DNA of 32,289 nt, from contig NZ_GG704786.1 of NCBI RefSeq assembly GCF_000160535.1, positions 1 through 32,289 on the forward strand, written 5' to 3'. Positions 7,421 to 16,670 of the stretch are shown here, in pieces; position 1 is the stretch's first letter; every line of letters starts with the position of its first letter. A model generated the notes under the pieces. It was not told the origin of the DNA and did not search any database. It saw only the letters and a program-made list of their open reading frames with translations. The position numbers and the translations under genes were made by a program. This DNA comes from Hallella bergensis DSM 17361. Lineage in GTDB: Bacteria; Bacteroidota; Bacteroidia; Bacteroidales; Bacteroidaceae.

Positions 7421-7646
7421 GAGATTTTGCCACACAAGAATCTCGCAGCAATGCTCCTGTACGTAAAATCGTATAACTGTTTTCCGATGTATTTGTTGAA
7501 ACATCTGGAGCAAAAAGCGTCAAGTTTCAACCAAACTATTCTGTAGGAATCGGATGAAAAATTCCGAGACGATGCGTTTACGGTCTTATCATAAGGCGAT
7601 CAGGCCGCTGTGACCTCACGATGAAACAAAACGATGTAACGACATG
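7421..7646. other. convergent intergenic region between BI-1 and argF' genes
   Basis: No gene is visible. Both flanking genes point inward, so together with 7315-7420 this 332-bp gap holds their 3' ends. Overlapping open frames on the minus strand (7311-7530) lack coding character. Confidence 0.5.
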
Positions 7647-8612
7647 CTATTTCAGTGCTTCCAGCACGCGTTTCAGCACCACTTGAGCCGAGATTTCACG
7701 GTTGGCAGCTTCGGGAATGACGAGGCTACGCTCACCTTCGATTACGTCGTCGGTGACGATCAGGCCGCGGCGCACGGGCAGACAGTGCATGAACCGTCCG
7801 TTGTTGGTCCAACTCATGTGCTCGGCATCAATGGTCCAGCTCATGTCTTTGGAGAGAATCCGGCCATAGTCGCTTAAGTTTTTCACGCCCGGACAACTCC
7901 AGTTCTTGGCATAAACGAAGTCGGCTCCTTCAAGTGCCTTGCGCTGGTCGTACTCCACCCGGGCTTCGCCCACGAAGCGTGGATCGAGTTCGTAGCCCTC
8001 GGGATGGGTGATGACGAAGTCAACATCGGCCGCGTTCATCCATTCGGCAAACGAGTTGGGCACGGCCTGAGGCAGGGCGCGACAGTGGGGAGCCCAGGTG
8101 AGGACAACCTTGGGGCGTGCCGTTTGCTTATGCTCCTCGATGGTGATGAGGTCGGCAAAGGCCTGAAGCGGGTGCACGGTGGCCGTTTCCATGGCCACAA
8201 CGGGCTTACCTGAGTATTTCACAAACTGGTTGACAATGGTTTCAGCGTAGTCGAACTCGCGATTTTCGAGTCCTGCAAACGAGCGCACGGCGATGATGTC
8301 GCAGTAGCAACTCATCACGGGGATAGCTTCGAGCAGATGTTCGCTCTTGTCGCCGTCCATGATAACACCGCGCTCGGTCTCTAATTTCCATGCACCGGCG
8401 TTTACGTCGAGCACGATGACATTCATGCCGAGGTTCATCGCCGCCTTCTGGGTGGACAGTCGGGTGCGCAGCGAATTATTGAAGAAAATCATCAACAGTG
8501 TCTTGTTTTTGCCCAAGTTCTGGTAAGCGTAGCGGTTCGCTTTTACCTCTTTCGCATCTTTGATGGCCTTGTTCAGGTTGCCAATGTCTTCGACGTGAAA
8601 AAACTTTTTCAT
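7647..8612 (-). CDS. argF': N-succinylornithine carbamoyltransferase (ArgF')
   Basis: The product transfers carbamoyl phosphate to an N-acylated ornithine, giving N-acyl-citrulline in arginine synthesis. Carbamoyl-phosphate motif SLRTR (48-52 counting from the upstream Met), HPLQ (148-151) and HCLPVRRG near the C-terminus are present, and the length (about 321) fits the Bacteroides enzyme. The DGDKSEH loop carries Ser where, as I recall, Bacteroides fragilis SOTCase has Pro90 and the acetylornithine enzyme has Glu92; lack of Glu supports succinyl rather than acetyl specificity. The Met at 8612 is preferred, since AGGA lies 4 nt upstream; the Met at 8615 is too close. It is the last gene of the XRE-ligase-proB-proA-argF' run, 53 bp after proA. 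Confidence 0.9.
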   Translation of the reverse strand: MKKFFHVEDIGNLNKAIKDAKEVKANRYAYQNLGKNKTLLMIFFNNSLRTRLSTQKAAMNLGMNVIVLDVNAGAWKLETERGVIMDGDKSEHLLEAIPVMSCYCDIIAVRSFAGLENREFDYAETIVNQFVKYSGKPVVAMETATVHPLQAFADLITIEEHKQTARPKVVLTWAPHCRALPQAVPNSFAEWMNAADVDFVITHPEGYELDPRFVGEARVEYDQRKALEGADFVYAKNWSCPGVKNLSDYGRILSKDMSWTIDAEHMSWTNNGRFMHCLPVRRGLIVTDDVIEGERSLVIPEAANREISAQVVLKRVLEALK

Positions 8613-8641
8613 CATATCCTTGCAGTTTATGGTTTATTATC

Positions 8642-8676
8642 TCCTCATTCTTCTCTCTTCACTCATCACTCTTCCC
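8642..8676 (-). repeat. heptamer repeat tract between proA and argF'
   Basis: Five imperfect 7-bp units read on the minus strand GGGAAGA, GTGATGA, GTGAAGA, GAGAAGA, ATGAGGA. The unit type matches the tract at 20571-20647. It overlaps the last three codons and stop of proA (8666-8674). Confidence 0.6.
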
Positions 8677-9925
8677 TTACTTGTCCCCTTCCCTCAATGA
8701 GCCATTTGTACGTGGTCATCTCTTCGAGTGCCATTGGACCGCGTGCGCCAAGCTTCTGGGTGCTGATGCCAATCTCTGCGCCGAGTCCGAATTGCCCCCC
8801 GTCGGTGAAGCTCGTGGGCGTGTTGACGTAGACGCAGGCCGCATCAACCATGGCCTGGAACTTGCGGGCAGCCTCTTTGTTTTCGGTGATGATGCTCTCG
8901 CTGTGCCCACTGCCGTAAGAGTCGATATGGTCGATAGCCTCATCGATAGAGTCAACAGTTTTCAGTCCCATCTGCATACTCAGCCATTCCGTGTGCCACT
9001 CTTCACTACTGTTGATAGTGGTGAGCAGGTCGGCTGGATAGTTGCCTTGAAGCGCCTGGAACGCACGTTGGTCGGCGTGAATCTTCACTTGCTTTTCGGC
9101 TAAAGGCTTGCAAAGCAAGGGGAGGTCGTTCAGTCGGTTGGCATGGATGATGAGGGTGTCGAGCGCATTGCATACACTGACGCGACGTGTCTTGGCATTG
9201 TCGATGACCTTTTGACCAATAGTGAGGTCGCCTTCGGCGTCGAAATAGCAATGCACCACGCCCGCACCAGTCTCGATGACAGGCACTTTGGCCGTATCAC
9301 GAACAAAGTTGATGAGTCGTTTGCCACCTCGCGGTATGCACAGGTCGATAAAGTCGGTGGCTTGCAGCATCTCGCCCGTTGCCTCGTGAGTAGCAGGGAG
9401 CAAAGCCACGACGTCGGGATTGATACCTTCTTTCTGCAATACACGGTGGATGAGTTCCACGCCAGCTCGACATGAATCAACAGCATCACGACCGCATTTC
9501 AAGATGCAGGCATTGCCGCTTTTCAGGCAGAGCGCGAACACATCAAAGGTTACATTCGGTCTGGCTTCATAGATAACACCGATAACTCCGAACGGAACGC
9601 TGACACGTTGAAGATCCATGCCGTTGTCGAGCACTTGGTGCTTGAGCGTGTGTCCCAAAGGAGAAGGGAGGGCTGCAACCTGTCGCATGCTGTCGGCAAT
9701 GTCCTTGAGACGGGTCTCGGTGAGTTGCAACCGGTCGTACAAAGGGTTGGCTCGGTCCATGCGTGCAAGGTCCTGCGCGTTGGCTTCCAATAGCTTGGAA
9801 GTTTCCGAGACAATGGCGTCGGCTACAAGATGGAGTATATGGTTTCGTTGATCGTCGGTCATCAGGCCAAGCGTTTTGCTGGCCTTCTTGACGCATTTGA
9901 ATGTTTGGTCGAGTTGCATGAGCAT
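8666..9925 (-). CDS. proA: glutamate-5-semialdehyde dehydrogenase (gamma-glutamyl phosphate reductase)
   Basis: The 419-residue enzyme reduces gamma-glutamyl phosphate with NADPH to glutamate 5-semialdehyde, the second step of proline synthesis. [10 protein letters not shown] (119-128), the catalytic Cys C252 in [11 protein letters not shown], and [21 protein letters not shown] near the C-terminus are all family hallmarks. The length is normal. Two starts (MLMQ) are possible. It follows proB by 78 bp. The last residues (VREE, stop) arise from an invading heptamer tract rather than conserved sequence. Confidence 0.96.
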   Translation of the reverse strand: MLMQLDQTFKCVKKASKTLGLMTDDQRNHILHLVADAIVSETSKLLEANAQDLARMDRANPLYDRLQLTETRLKDIADSMRQVAALPSPLGHTLKHQVLDNGMDLQRVSVPFGVIGVIYEARPNVTFDVFALCLKSGNACILKCGRDAVDSCRAGVELIHRVLQKEGINPDVVALLPATHEATGEMLQATDFIDLCIPRGGKRLINFVRDTAKVPVIETGAGVVHCYFDAEGDLTIGQKVIDNAKTRRVSVCNALDTLIIHANRLNDLPLLCKPLAEKQVKIHADQRAFQALQGNYPADLLTTINSSEEWHTEWLSMQMGLKTVDSIDEAIDHIDSYGSGHSESIITENKEAARKFQAMVDAACVYVNTPTSFTDGGQFGLGAEIGISTQKLGARGPMALEEMTTYKWLIEGRGQVREE

Positions 9926-10003
9926 TATTTTTAAGAGTCTTAGCTATGGGGCAGCCGAGGGAAAGTATGGCATGTTATGGGAAACAAACTTCTCTCCCCG
10001 ATA

Positions 10004-11119
10004 TTATTCGATATACAGATAGTCGTAGTGGATAAGGGGCTTGAGGTCGTGGGTGCCGATGAGCTTCCTCGCTTCATCGGAGGCATAGTTGCTTCGGCCA
10101 ATAGCCATGGTGTTGCCTTGATTGTCCACCACATTAATAATGTCGCCCTCCTCGAAATCGCCCTCTATTCCAGTGACTCCAACGAGCAACAGGCTCACCG
10201 CCTTGTCGCCCTTGAGAGCCTCTTCTGCTTTGTCATTGATATGAATTTTCCCTTTGGCAAAGCTTTCGCTATGGGCTATCCACTTCTTCACTTGCGAGGT
10301 GGGGTTGGGGTTGGGGAGGAATTCTGTATGCAGGGTTTCTTGTGGTTTCGAAACCAAATTGATGAGGATGTTGTTGGTCTTGCCATTGGCAATGACCACC
10401 TTGATGCCCTCTTCGGCCACTTTGCGGGCAATGTTGGTCTTGGTGATCATGCCTCCCCGCCCGAAGTTGCTCTTGGTGTCTTGGATGTATTCGCTGAGGT
10501 CACGGTCGTAATTAACAATCGGAATGACACGTGACAGAGGCGCTTTGGGGTTGCCATTGTAGATGCCATCCACATTGGAAAGGATGATAAGCGTGTCAGC
10601 TCCCATCATCGAGGCAAGAAGACCGGCAAGTTCGTCGTTATCGGTAAACATCAGTTCGGTAACACTTACGGTGTCGTTTTCGTTGACAATGGGAATCACA
10701 CCGTTTTCGAGCATCACGTTCATGCAAGCCCGTTGGTTGAGGTATTCGTCCCGGGTAGAGAAACTCTCCTTCATGGTAAGCACCTGCCCGATATGCATAT
10801 TGTATTCGCGGAACAGGTCGTAATAGAGTCCGATGAGTTTCACCTGCCCCAATGCGGAAAACAGTTGGCGCTGCTTCACACTGTCCAACTTCTTGTTAAC
10901 GCGTAGCTCGTTGCGTCCACTGGCCACCGCTCCGGACGAAATGAGGATCACTTCGTACCCGTTTCGCTTGAGCCATACCACTTGATCGACGATGGACGAC
11001 ATGCGGGTTACATCGAGTTTGCCATCGTTTCGGGTCAGCACATTGCTACCCACTTTGATAATCAGGCGTTTCTTCCGTGGGGTTTTGGTGTTGCGCCCGG
11101 TATGCTGTTGGACTGTCAT
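10004..11119 (-). CDS. proB: glutamate 5-kinase with PUA domain
   Basis: The 371-residue product phosphorylates the gamma-carboxyl of glutamate, the first and usually proline-inhibited step of proline synthesis. The amino-acid kinase domain (about 18-265) shows KVGSNVLT, ISSGAVASG, VNENDTV and NVDGIYNGNP. A C-terminal PUA domain (about 285-365) is present, as in the long bacterial form. It lies 24 bp downstream of the acyl-CoA synthetase gene and 78 bp upstream of proA, all on the minus strand. Confidence 0.96.
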   Translation of the reverse strand: MTVQQHTGRNTKTPRKKRLIIKVGSNVLTRNDGKLDVTRMSSIVDQVVWLKRNGYEVILISSGAVASGRNELRVNKKLDSVKQRQLFSALGQVKLIGLYYDLFREYNMHIGQVLTMKESFSTRDEYLNQRACMNVMLENGVIPIVNENDTVSVTELMFTDNDELAGLLASMMGADTLIILSNVDGIYNGNPKAPLSRVIPIVNYDRDLSEYIQDTKSNFGRGGMITKTNIARKVAEEGIKVVIANGKTNNILINLVSKPQETLHTEFLPNPNPTSQVKKWIAHSESFAKGKIHINDKAEEALKGDKAVSLLLVGVTGIEGDFEEGDIINVVDNQGNTMAIGRSNYASDEARKLIGTHDLKPLIHYDYLYIE

Positions 11120-11143
11120 CGTACTTCTTTTTTTATTATTCTG

Positions 11144-12844
11144 CTATGAATCGAGTTTTTGTAAATGATGCTTTTTCGCATCGTTTTCCCTGATTTCCAC
11201 ACGTCTGATCTTGCCACTGATGGTCTTGGGCAGGGTCTCTGCGAACTCAATGACACGTGGATATTTGTAGGGGGCCGTCTCGTGCTTCACGTGGTCTTGG
11301 AGTTCCTTGACCAATTGCTCTCCTGCTTGATGCTGATACTTCTTGCTCAAAACCACGGTAGCCTTGACCACCATACCTCTGATGGGATCCGGAATACCAG
11401 TGACGGCACACTCCACCACGGCGGGGTGGGTCATCAATGCACTTTCCACCTCGAACGGACCGATACGATAGCCGGAGCTCTTGATCACATCGTCGGCTCG
11501 CCCCAAGAACCAGTAGTAGCCTTCCTCATCGCGCCAGGCAAGGTCGCCGGTGTGGTAAACGTTGTCGTGCCATACTTTCTTGGTTAACTCCTCGTCGCGA
11601 TAATATCCTTTGAAAAGGCCGATGGGCTTACCACTATGGGTGTCGATGCAGATTTCACCCTTCTCCCCTTCCTCGCAGTCGGTGCCGTCCGGACGCAGCA
11701 GGCGAATGTTGTATTGGGCGGAAGGCTTGCCCATCGACCCCGGCTTGGGCTTCATCCATGGGTATGTTCCGAGCGTCATGGTGGTTTCGGTTTGTCCGAA
11801 TCCCTCCTTGATTTGGATTCCCGTACGCTTTTGGAAACGTTCATAGACCACGGGTTCCAGCGCTTCTCCGGCCGTGGTACAGTATTTCAGGGCAGAGAAA
11901 TCGTAATTATCGAAGTCCTCCTGAAGCATAAACCGATAGATGGTGGGTGGGGCGCAAAACGATGTGACGTGGTATTTGACCATCGCTTTCATCACCTTGT
12001 CGGCCGTAAACTTTTCGTGATCGAATACGAAAACGGTCGCACCGGCAAACCATTGGCCGTAGAGTTTGCCCCAAACAGCCTTTCCCCATCCGGTGTCGGC
12101 CACGGTGAGGTGGATGCTTTCCTCGTTGAGGTGGTGCCAAAATACTCCGGTTGCCAGGTGCCCGAGGGCGTAAAGGTGGTTGTGGGCCACAATCTTGGGT
12201 TCGCCACTGGTGCCACTGGTGAAATACATGAGCATGGTATCCTCGTTGGAGTTGACCTGTTCCGGACGCACAAACTGTGGTGCCGAGTCCCATTCCTTGC
12301 GCCAATCGTGGAACCCCTGGGGCACGGGGCTGCTCGCTTGTGCTATGGAGTTGACGGCGACAAGGACCTTTACCGTTGGGCTGTCGGGCATGGCCTCAGC
12401 TACTTGAGTGGTCACGTATTCATCATTGACACAGATGATGGCCTTGACTGAGGCCCGCTGGTTGCGGTAGGCAATGTCCTTGTGGGTCAGCATGTGGGTT
12501 GCCGGGATGGCCACTGCTCCTATTTTGCACAGCGCCATCATCGAAAGCCACCACTGGTAATGGCGCTTCAATATCAGCATCACCTTGTCGCCACGATGAA
12601 TGCCCAAGCTCTGAAAGTAGGCTGCCGTGCGATCTGTCTGCTCCTTGAACTGCGCAAAGGTAGTAATTACTTCCTCTCCGCGCTCGCTTGCCCATATCAG
12701 GCAAACCTTGTCCGGGCATTCTTCTGCCCACACATCCATGACATCGTAGGCAAAATTAAAGTTTTGTGGTATCCTGAAATGTAGGTTCTTGTTGAAGTCA
12801 TCCTCTGAATTGAAATGGGTCTGCGTTAGAAATCTTTCTATCAT
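11144..12844 (-). CDS. AMP-forming acyl-CoA synthetase (acetyl-/medium-chain type)
   Basis: The 566-residue adenylate-forming enzyme has the ATP P-loop YFTSGTSGEPK (207-217), GFGQTETT, YHTGDLAW, the hinge GRADDVIKSSGYRIG and the C-terminal catalytic Lys K545 in LPKTISGKIRR. Overall it resembles ACS/ACSM enzymes that make acyl-CoA from short- or medium-chain acids with ATP. The exact acid cannot be read. It begins 23 bp after an XRE-cupin regulator and ends 24 bp before proB. That pairing with an XRE-cupin gene is common in Bacteroidota; why it heads a proline/arginine operon is unknown. Confidence 0.88.
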   Translation of the reverse strand: MIERFLTQTHFNSEDDFNKNLHFRIPQNFNFAYDVMDVWAEECPDKVCLIWASERGEEVITTFAQFKEQTDRTAAYFQSLGIHRGDKVMLILKRHYQWWLSMMALCKIGAVAIPATHMLTHKDIAYRNQRASVKAIICVNDEYVTTQVAEAMPDSPTVKVLVAVNSIAQASSPVPQGFHDWRKEWDSAPQFVRPEQVNSNEDTMLMYFTSGTSGEPKIVAHNHLYALGHLATGVFWHHLNEESIHLTVADTGWGKAVWGKLYGQWFAGATVFVFDHEKFTADKVMKAMVKYHVTSFCAPPTIYRFMLQEDFDNYDFSALKYCTTAGEALEPVVYERFQKRTGIQIKEGFGQTETTMTLGTYPWMKPKPGSMGKPSAQYNIRLLRPDGTDCEEGEKGEICIDTHSGKPIGLFKGYYRDEELTKKVWHDNVYHTGDLAWRDEEGYYWFLGRADDVIKSSGYRIGPFEVESALMTHPAVVECAVTGIPDPIRGMVVKATVVLSKKYQHQAGEQLVKELQDHVKHETAPYKYPRVIEFAETLPKTISGKIRRVEIRENDAKKHHLQKLDS

Positions 12845-12867
12845 TGTTTTAGTTTCGTTTCTCCTGT

Positions 12868-13431
12868 TTAGAAGATAATAGCCAACAAGGTCACCGGCTC
12901 GCCGTTTAATGCCCTCAAGCAGTGAGGCTGTGTCGAGTCGAAATACAAGCTGTCGCCTTCGTTGAGTATCAACACTTTTTCGCCTATGGTGATCTCCAAA
13001 CAGCCTTTCATCACCATGTCAAACTCCTGGTTGGCATGCGAGCTCTTGCTGATGACAGCATCTTCGGGCTTGGGATTGATAACCACCAAGAAGGGATCGG
13101 CTTTGCGTCCGCGGAAACCACTGGCCAGACTCTGGTATTTGTACGCTTCGCGTCGCTCTGTAGTCTGACCCATTCCCTTGCGAGTCAGGAAGTAACTGCT
13201 CATGCGCGGTTCCTCGCCAAAAAGCAATTCATCGAGGCTAATGCCATATTGCTTGGCTATCTTTTGCAGGCTACTCACATGAAGGTAGCCTGTTCCTTCA
13301 CCCTCCTCCATTTGTAGGTATTCGTCGTGGGTAATGCCGCACAGCAGGGCAATCTCGTCTACCGGAATGTCCAGAACCTCGCGCAGGCCTTTCAGGCGCT
13401 TGCCGATCTGTATAGCTGTTTCTTCTTCCAT
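12868..13431 (-). CDS. XRE-family regulator with C-terminal cupin domain
   Basis: I place the start at the ATG at 13431 (MEEETAIQIGKRLKGLRE, 187 residues), because a perfect -7 element at 13454-13461 lies inside the longer frame. The N-terminal helix-turn-helix spans about 7-62 (IGKRLKGLREVL to ISLDELLF). A cupin_2 sensor domain spans about 115-185 (SHANQEFDMVMKG, LNEGDSLYFDSTQPHCLRAL). Such proteins usually repress or activate adjacent genes in response to a small ligand bound in the cupin. It is first in the XRE-acyl-CoA synthetase-proB-proA-argF' run and probably controls it, perhaps autogenously. Confidence 0.85.
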   Translation of the reverse strand: MEEETAIQIGKRLKGLREVLDIPVDEIALLCGITHDEYLQMEEGEGTGYLHVSSLQKIAKQYGISLDELLFGEEPRMSSYFLTRKGMGQTTERREAYKYQSLASGFRGRKADPFLVVINPKPEDAVISKSSHANQEFDMVMKGCLEITIGEKVLILNEGDSLYFDSTQPHCLRALNGEPVTLLAIIF

Positions 13432-13453
13432 GCTGAATGAATTAAAATCGAGC

Positions 13454-13485
13454 CAAAGGTACAAAGAAATTATGAGATATAAAAA
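13454..13485 (-). promoter_or_regulatory. promoter of the XRE-ligase-proBA-argF' operon
   Basis: The minus strand reads TACCTTTG at 13454-13461, a full TAnnTTTG match, with TTTT near 13482-13485 at the -33 spacing. The transcript would start near 13447, 16 nt before the ATG at 13431. Confidence 0.55.
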
Positions 13486-13522
13486 CCATGTGGCGCAATG
13501 GAGGAGGTCTTCTTAACCTATA

Positions 13523-14308
13523 TTATACAAGAGAAGCTTTGATGCCTTCGATAACGGCATTAGAGAATCCGTTCCTCTCCATGGCATTGAGTCCTTTGAT
13601 GGTCATACCGCCGGGGGTGGTCACCTTGTCTATCTCCGCTTCTGGATGATGCCCACTTTCTTGCAACAACTTGACCGCTCCATTCATGGTCTGCACGATG
13701 ATTTCCTTGGCATCGTCAGCCCTGAAGCCCAGTTCCACGCCGGCCTCTGAGGCTGCGCGCACAAAACGCATGACGTAGGCAATGCCGCATCCGGCCATGG
13801 CCGTGCCGGCAAAAAGCAAGCGTTCGTCGGTGATCATCGTTTTGCCCAAGTCGTCGAAGATAGCCTTCACCTTATCCAAGCACTCCCGGCCTTTGGCGTT
13901 GGGAGCGATGAAACTCATGGATGCCCGCTCGGCAATGCCAATATTGGGCAGCACTTGGAATATCCTGGGCACTTCACTGTTTTTCTTCAGCCATTCTTCC
14001 AGTTGGGCGATGGTCACAGAAGCGGCCATGTTGATGACAATCTGCTTGTCATAATCGAGTTCAGGTTTCAGCTCTTCAATCACGGATTTCACCACACCGG
14101 GCTTCACCACCAAGGCCACAAGGTCGGCATGATGTATGGCCACCGTGTTGTCTGTGGTGATGCAGGCTCCCATTTGGGCAAACTGCTTTAATTTATCCTC
14201 ATGAGGATTGGCCACGGTAATGTCGCTTGGCTTAAACATGTTTCCTTTCAGCAAACCGGTTGCGAAGGCACCACCCATCTCGCCGGCGCCGATAACAGCT
14301 ATTTTCAT
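13523..14308 (-). CDS. proC: pyrroline-5-carboxylate reductase
   Basis: The 261-residue product reduces P5C to proline with NAD(P)H in the last step of proline synthesis. The N-terminal Rossmann motif is IGAGEMGGAFATGL (6-19). VVKPGVVKSVI, FAGTAMAGCGIAYV and the C-terminal TTPGGMTIKGL signature are present. It starts 27 bp after argD and ends 91 bp before the next gene, where a new promoter lies, so it probably closes the arginine run. Confidence 0.95.
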   Translation of the reverse strand: MKIAVIGAGEMGGAFATGLLKGNMFKPSDITVANPHEDKLKQFAQMGACITTDNTVAIHHADLVALVVKPGVVKSVIEELKPELDYDKQIVINMAASVTIAQLEEWLKKNSEVPRIFQVLPNIGIAERASMSFIAPNAKGRECLDKVKAIFDDLGKTMITDERLLFAGTAMAGCGIAYVMRFVRAASEAGVELGFRADDAKEIIVQTMNGAVKLLQESGHHPEAEIDKVTTPGGMTIKGLNAMERNGFSNAVIEGIKASLV

Positions 14309-14335
14309 GATTCTATACTATTATTATAAAGGTAA

Positions 14336-15478
14336 TCAAAGGGTTTCAAAAACTTTTTTCAACCTACTCACGAAGTCGTCCGCCTCGGCTTTTGACAATG
14401 TCAGTGGCGGGAGGATGCGTAGGATATTTGTGCCGGCACAGCCCGTAAACACATGCTGCTCGTGAATGAGTTTGCCTCGCACCTCCTTATGCGGTAGGTC
14501 CATCACCACGCCTATCATCAGTCCGCGTCCACGCACCTCGGTGATGTGTGGCTCTGTTTTCTGCAGCTCCCTGAGTTGACTAATGAGATATTCGCCCACC
14601 TCGTGTGCATTCTCCACCAATTTTTCCTGCTCAAACACGTCGAGCACGGCCAGCGCTGCCGTACACCCCAGGTGGTTGCCACCAAACGTGGTGCCGAGTT
14701 GACCATACACAGGCTTGAAGTCAGGCGAAATGAGCAGCCCGCCTACCGGGTAGCCGTTGGCAATGCCTTTGGCCACAGTGATGAGGTCGGGCTTGATGCC
14801 CAGCCATTGATGGGCGAAGAACTTGCCGCTCCGACCATATCCACACTGTATCTCATCGCAAATCAAGATGGTGCCATGCTTTTTGCAGGCTTCTGCCAAG
14901 CCTTGCGCAAACGCCTGCGTGGCCATCACGCAACCGCCTATACCTTGTATGCATTCTATGATGCAGGCGCACACATCACCCTTGGTCAATTCCTTCTCCC
15001 AGGCATCGAGGTCGTTTAAGGGGAGAAAGGTGACGTGCCCGTTTTGGTTGATGGGTGCCACAATCTTGGGGTTGTCCGTCACCTCCACGGCCAGTGAGGT
15101 GCGTCCATGGAAGGCATGACTTGCGGCCAGCACGCGCTTCCTGCCGTTGGTAAAGCTGGCCAACTTCAGGGCATTCTCGTTAGCCTCTGCCCCACTGTTC
15201 ACCATAAAGAACTGATAGTCCTCGCAACCGCTTGCCCGACCCAGTCGTTCGGCCACTTGCTGTTGCAGCTTGTTAATCACACTGTTTGAATAGAAACCCA
15301 GTCGCTGGAGCTGATTGGTCAACATGTCCACATAGTGTGGATGGCAATGCCCAATGCTGATCACGGCGTGTCCGCCGTAAAGGTCAAGATATTCCTGACC
15401 TTTGTCGTCCCATACTTTTGTGTCTTTGCCCTTGACAATGTTAATGTCAAAGAGCGGATATACGTCGAATAATTTCAT
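14336..15478 (-). CDS. argD: N-acylornithine aminotransferase
   Basis: The 380-residue class III PLP aminotransferase converts N-acyl-glutamate semialdehyde to N-acyl-ornithine using glutamate. NSGAEANENALKLA (94-107), the PLP-ring Asp D208 in ICDEIQCGYGR and the Schiff-base Lys K237 in TVAKGIANGYP are in place. Given the ArgF' type, the natural substrate is probably N-succinyl- rather than N-acetyl-ornithine (inference). It lies 85 bp after argC and 27 bp before proC. Confidence 0.93.
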   Translation of the reverse strand: MKLFDVYPLFDINIVKGKDTKVWDDKGQEYLDLYGGHAVISIGHCHPHYVDMLTNQLQRLGFYSNSVINKLQQQVAERLGRASGCEDYQFFMVNSGAEANENALKLASFTNGRKRVLAASHAFHGRTSLAVEVTDNPKIVAPINQNGHVTFLPLNDLDAWEKELTKGDVCACIIECIQGIGGCVMATQAFAQGLAEACKKHGTILICDEIQCGYGRSGKFFAHQWLGIKPDLITVAKGIANGYPVGGLLISPDFKPVYGQLGTTFGGNHLGCTAALAVLDVFEQEKLVENAHEVGEYLISQLRELQKTEPHITEVRGRGLMIGVVMDLPHKEVRGKLIHEQHVFTGCAGTNILRILPPLTLSKAEADDFVSRLKKVFETL

Positions 15479-15563
15479 ATTTATTTAAATTAAGAGAGGG
15501 GGAAAGAAAGGATTTCTTCAATATTCTATGTGTAAATAGTCTCGCACTCCGTCCTGCAGTTTC

Positions 15564-16580
15564 TTAAAAAGCAATTGACTTCAATTTGAGTCCGGCCGTC
15601 TCCTCCAATCCAAACATGATATTCATGTTCTGCACCGCCTGACCCACAGCACCTTTCAGCAGATTGTCGATACAAGAAGTGATGACCAGTTTGTCGCCCA
15701 CCTTGTCACAATGCACCAGAGCCTTGTTGGTGTTCACCACCTGTTTGAGGTCGAGCGCCTTGTCCACATAGTGCGTGAAAGCCGCATCCTTGTAAAAGTC
15801 CTTGTAGCCGGCCACAATGCTGTCGATATCCTTGTCGGTCCGAACTACCATCGTGGCGAAGATGCCGCGAGCGAAATCCCCACGATAGGGAATGAAGTCG
15901 ATATCCGCGTCAAGGTAACCCTGCACTTGCTTCAGACTCTGTCTGATTTCAGGCACGTGCTGATGGCACAGCGCCTTGTAAATGCTGATGTTGCCCGTGC
16001 GCCACGAGAAGTGGGTGGTTGCACCGGGCTTCACCCCCGCTCCCGTGCTGCCTGTGATGGCGTTCACACTCACATCCTTGTTGATGAGTTTCATGTTGGC
16101 GGCTGGCAACAGTCCCAGTTGAATACAGGTGGCAAAGCATCCGGGGTTGGCCACGTGCTGTGCTTGGGCAATTCTCGATTGGTTAATTTCGGGAAGCCCG
16201 TAGACATAGTTATGCACGGCCGATGTGGGATGCTGCAATTCGGCCGCCGTCTCTGCAATCTTTGCTGTGGGCTGATGGCGAAAATCCTGTGCCAGATCCA
16301 CGATTTTCACACGTTCCGGCACCTCATGCTCACTCAGGAAAGCCTCACTATTGCCATGACCGAAGCATAAGAACAGGACATCCACCTCGTCGAAGGGCAT
16401 CTCCGAGGTGAACTGCATCGTGGTGTCACCATACAGTCCCTCGTGCACATCGGCGATCAGACTGCCGGCATGACTTCTGCTGTTAACAAACTTAATCTCT
16501 GCGTGGGGATGGTTGATGAGCAAACGAATGAGTTCGCCACCCGTATAACCAGCTCCTCCAAGTATTCCTATTTTTATCAT
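15564..16580 (-). CDS. argC: N-acyl-gamma-glutamyl-phosphate reductase
   Basis: The product, about 338 residues, reduces N-acyl-glutamyl phosphate to the semialdehyde. The Rossmann motif GILGGAGYTGGELIRLL, the catalytic Cys in ANPGCFAT (C148 from this start) and TGSTGAGVKPG are typical. I chose MIKIGIL at 16580 as the start, since family members begin this way; the ATG at 16586 is possible. It is separated from argG by a PspC-domain gene. A hairpin lies directly upstream of the start. It shares with argD and argF' the need for a blocked alpha-amino group. Confidence 0.94.
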   Translation of the reverse strand: MIKIGILGGAGYTGGELIRLLINHPHAEIKFVNSRSHAGSLIADVHEGLYGDTTMQFTSEMPFDEVDVLFLCFGHGNSEAFLSEHEVPERVKIVDLAQDFRHQPTAKIAETAAELQHPTSAVHNYVYGLPEINQSRIAQAQHVANPGCFATCIQLGLLPAANMKLINKDVSVNAITGSTGAGVKPGATTHFSWRTGNISIYKALCHQHVPEIRQSLKQVQGYLDADIDFIPYRGDFARGIFATMVVRTDKDIDSIVAGYKDFYKDAAFTHYVDKALDLKQVVNTNKALVHCDKVGDKLVITSCIDNLLKGAVGQAVQNMNIMFGLEETAGLKLKSIAF

Positions 16581-16597
16581 AACCAATAAAGAGTCCT

Positions 16598-16625
16598 CTT
16601 TCCCTCTTTTGGTTCAAAGGGAAAG
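16598..16625 (-). promoter_or_regulatory. hairpin in the argC leader
   Basis: CTTTCCCT (16598-16605) pairs perfectly with AGGGAAAG (16618-16625). The arm nearest argC can also join an alternative AAAGAG-GA-CTCTTT stem next to the start codon. It lies 12-18 nt upstream of the possible starts. A control role is only conjecture. Confidence 0.35.
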
Positions 16626-16670
16626 TCGGACTGCTGTTTAAAAATGTTGCTTCGTTTGGCATCTATTCCC

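Noticed and set aside
11636..12451. 271-codon open frame on the plus strand opposite the acyl-CoA synthetase
   Set aside because: It is an antisense shadow of a gene whose ATP-binding and catalytic motifs are intact.
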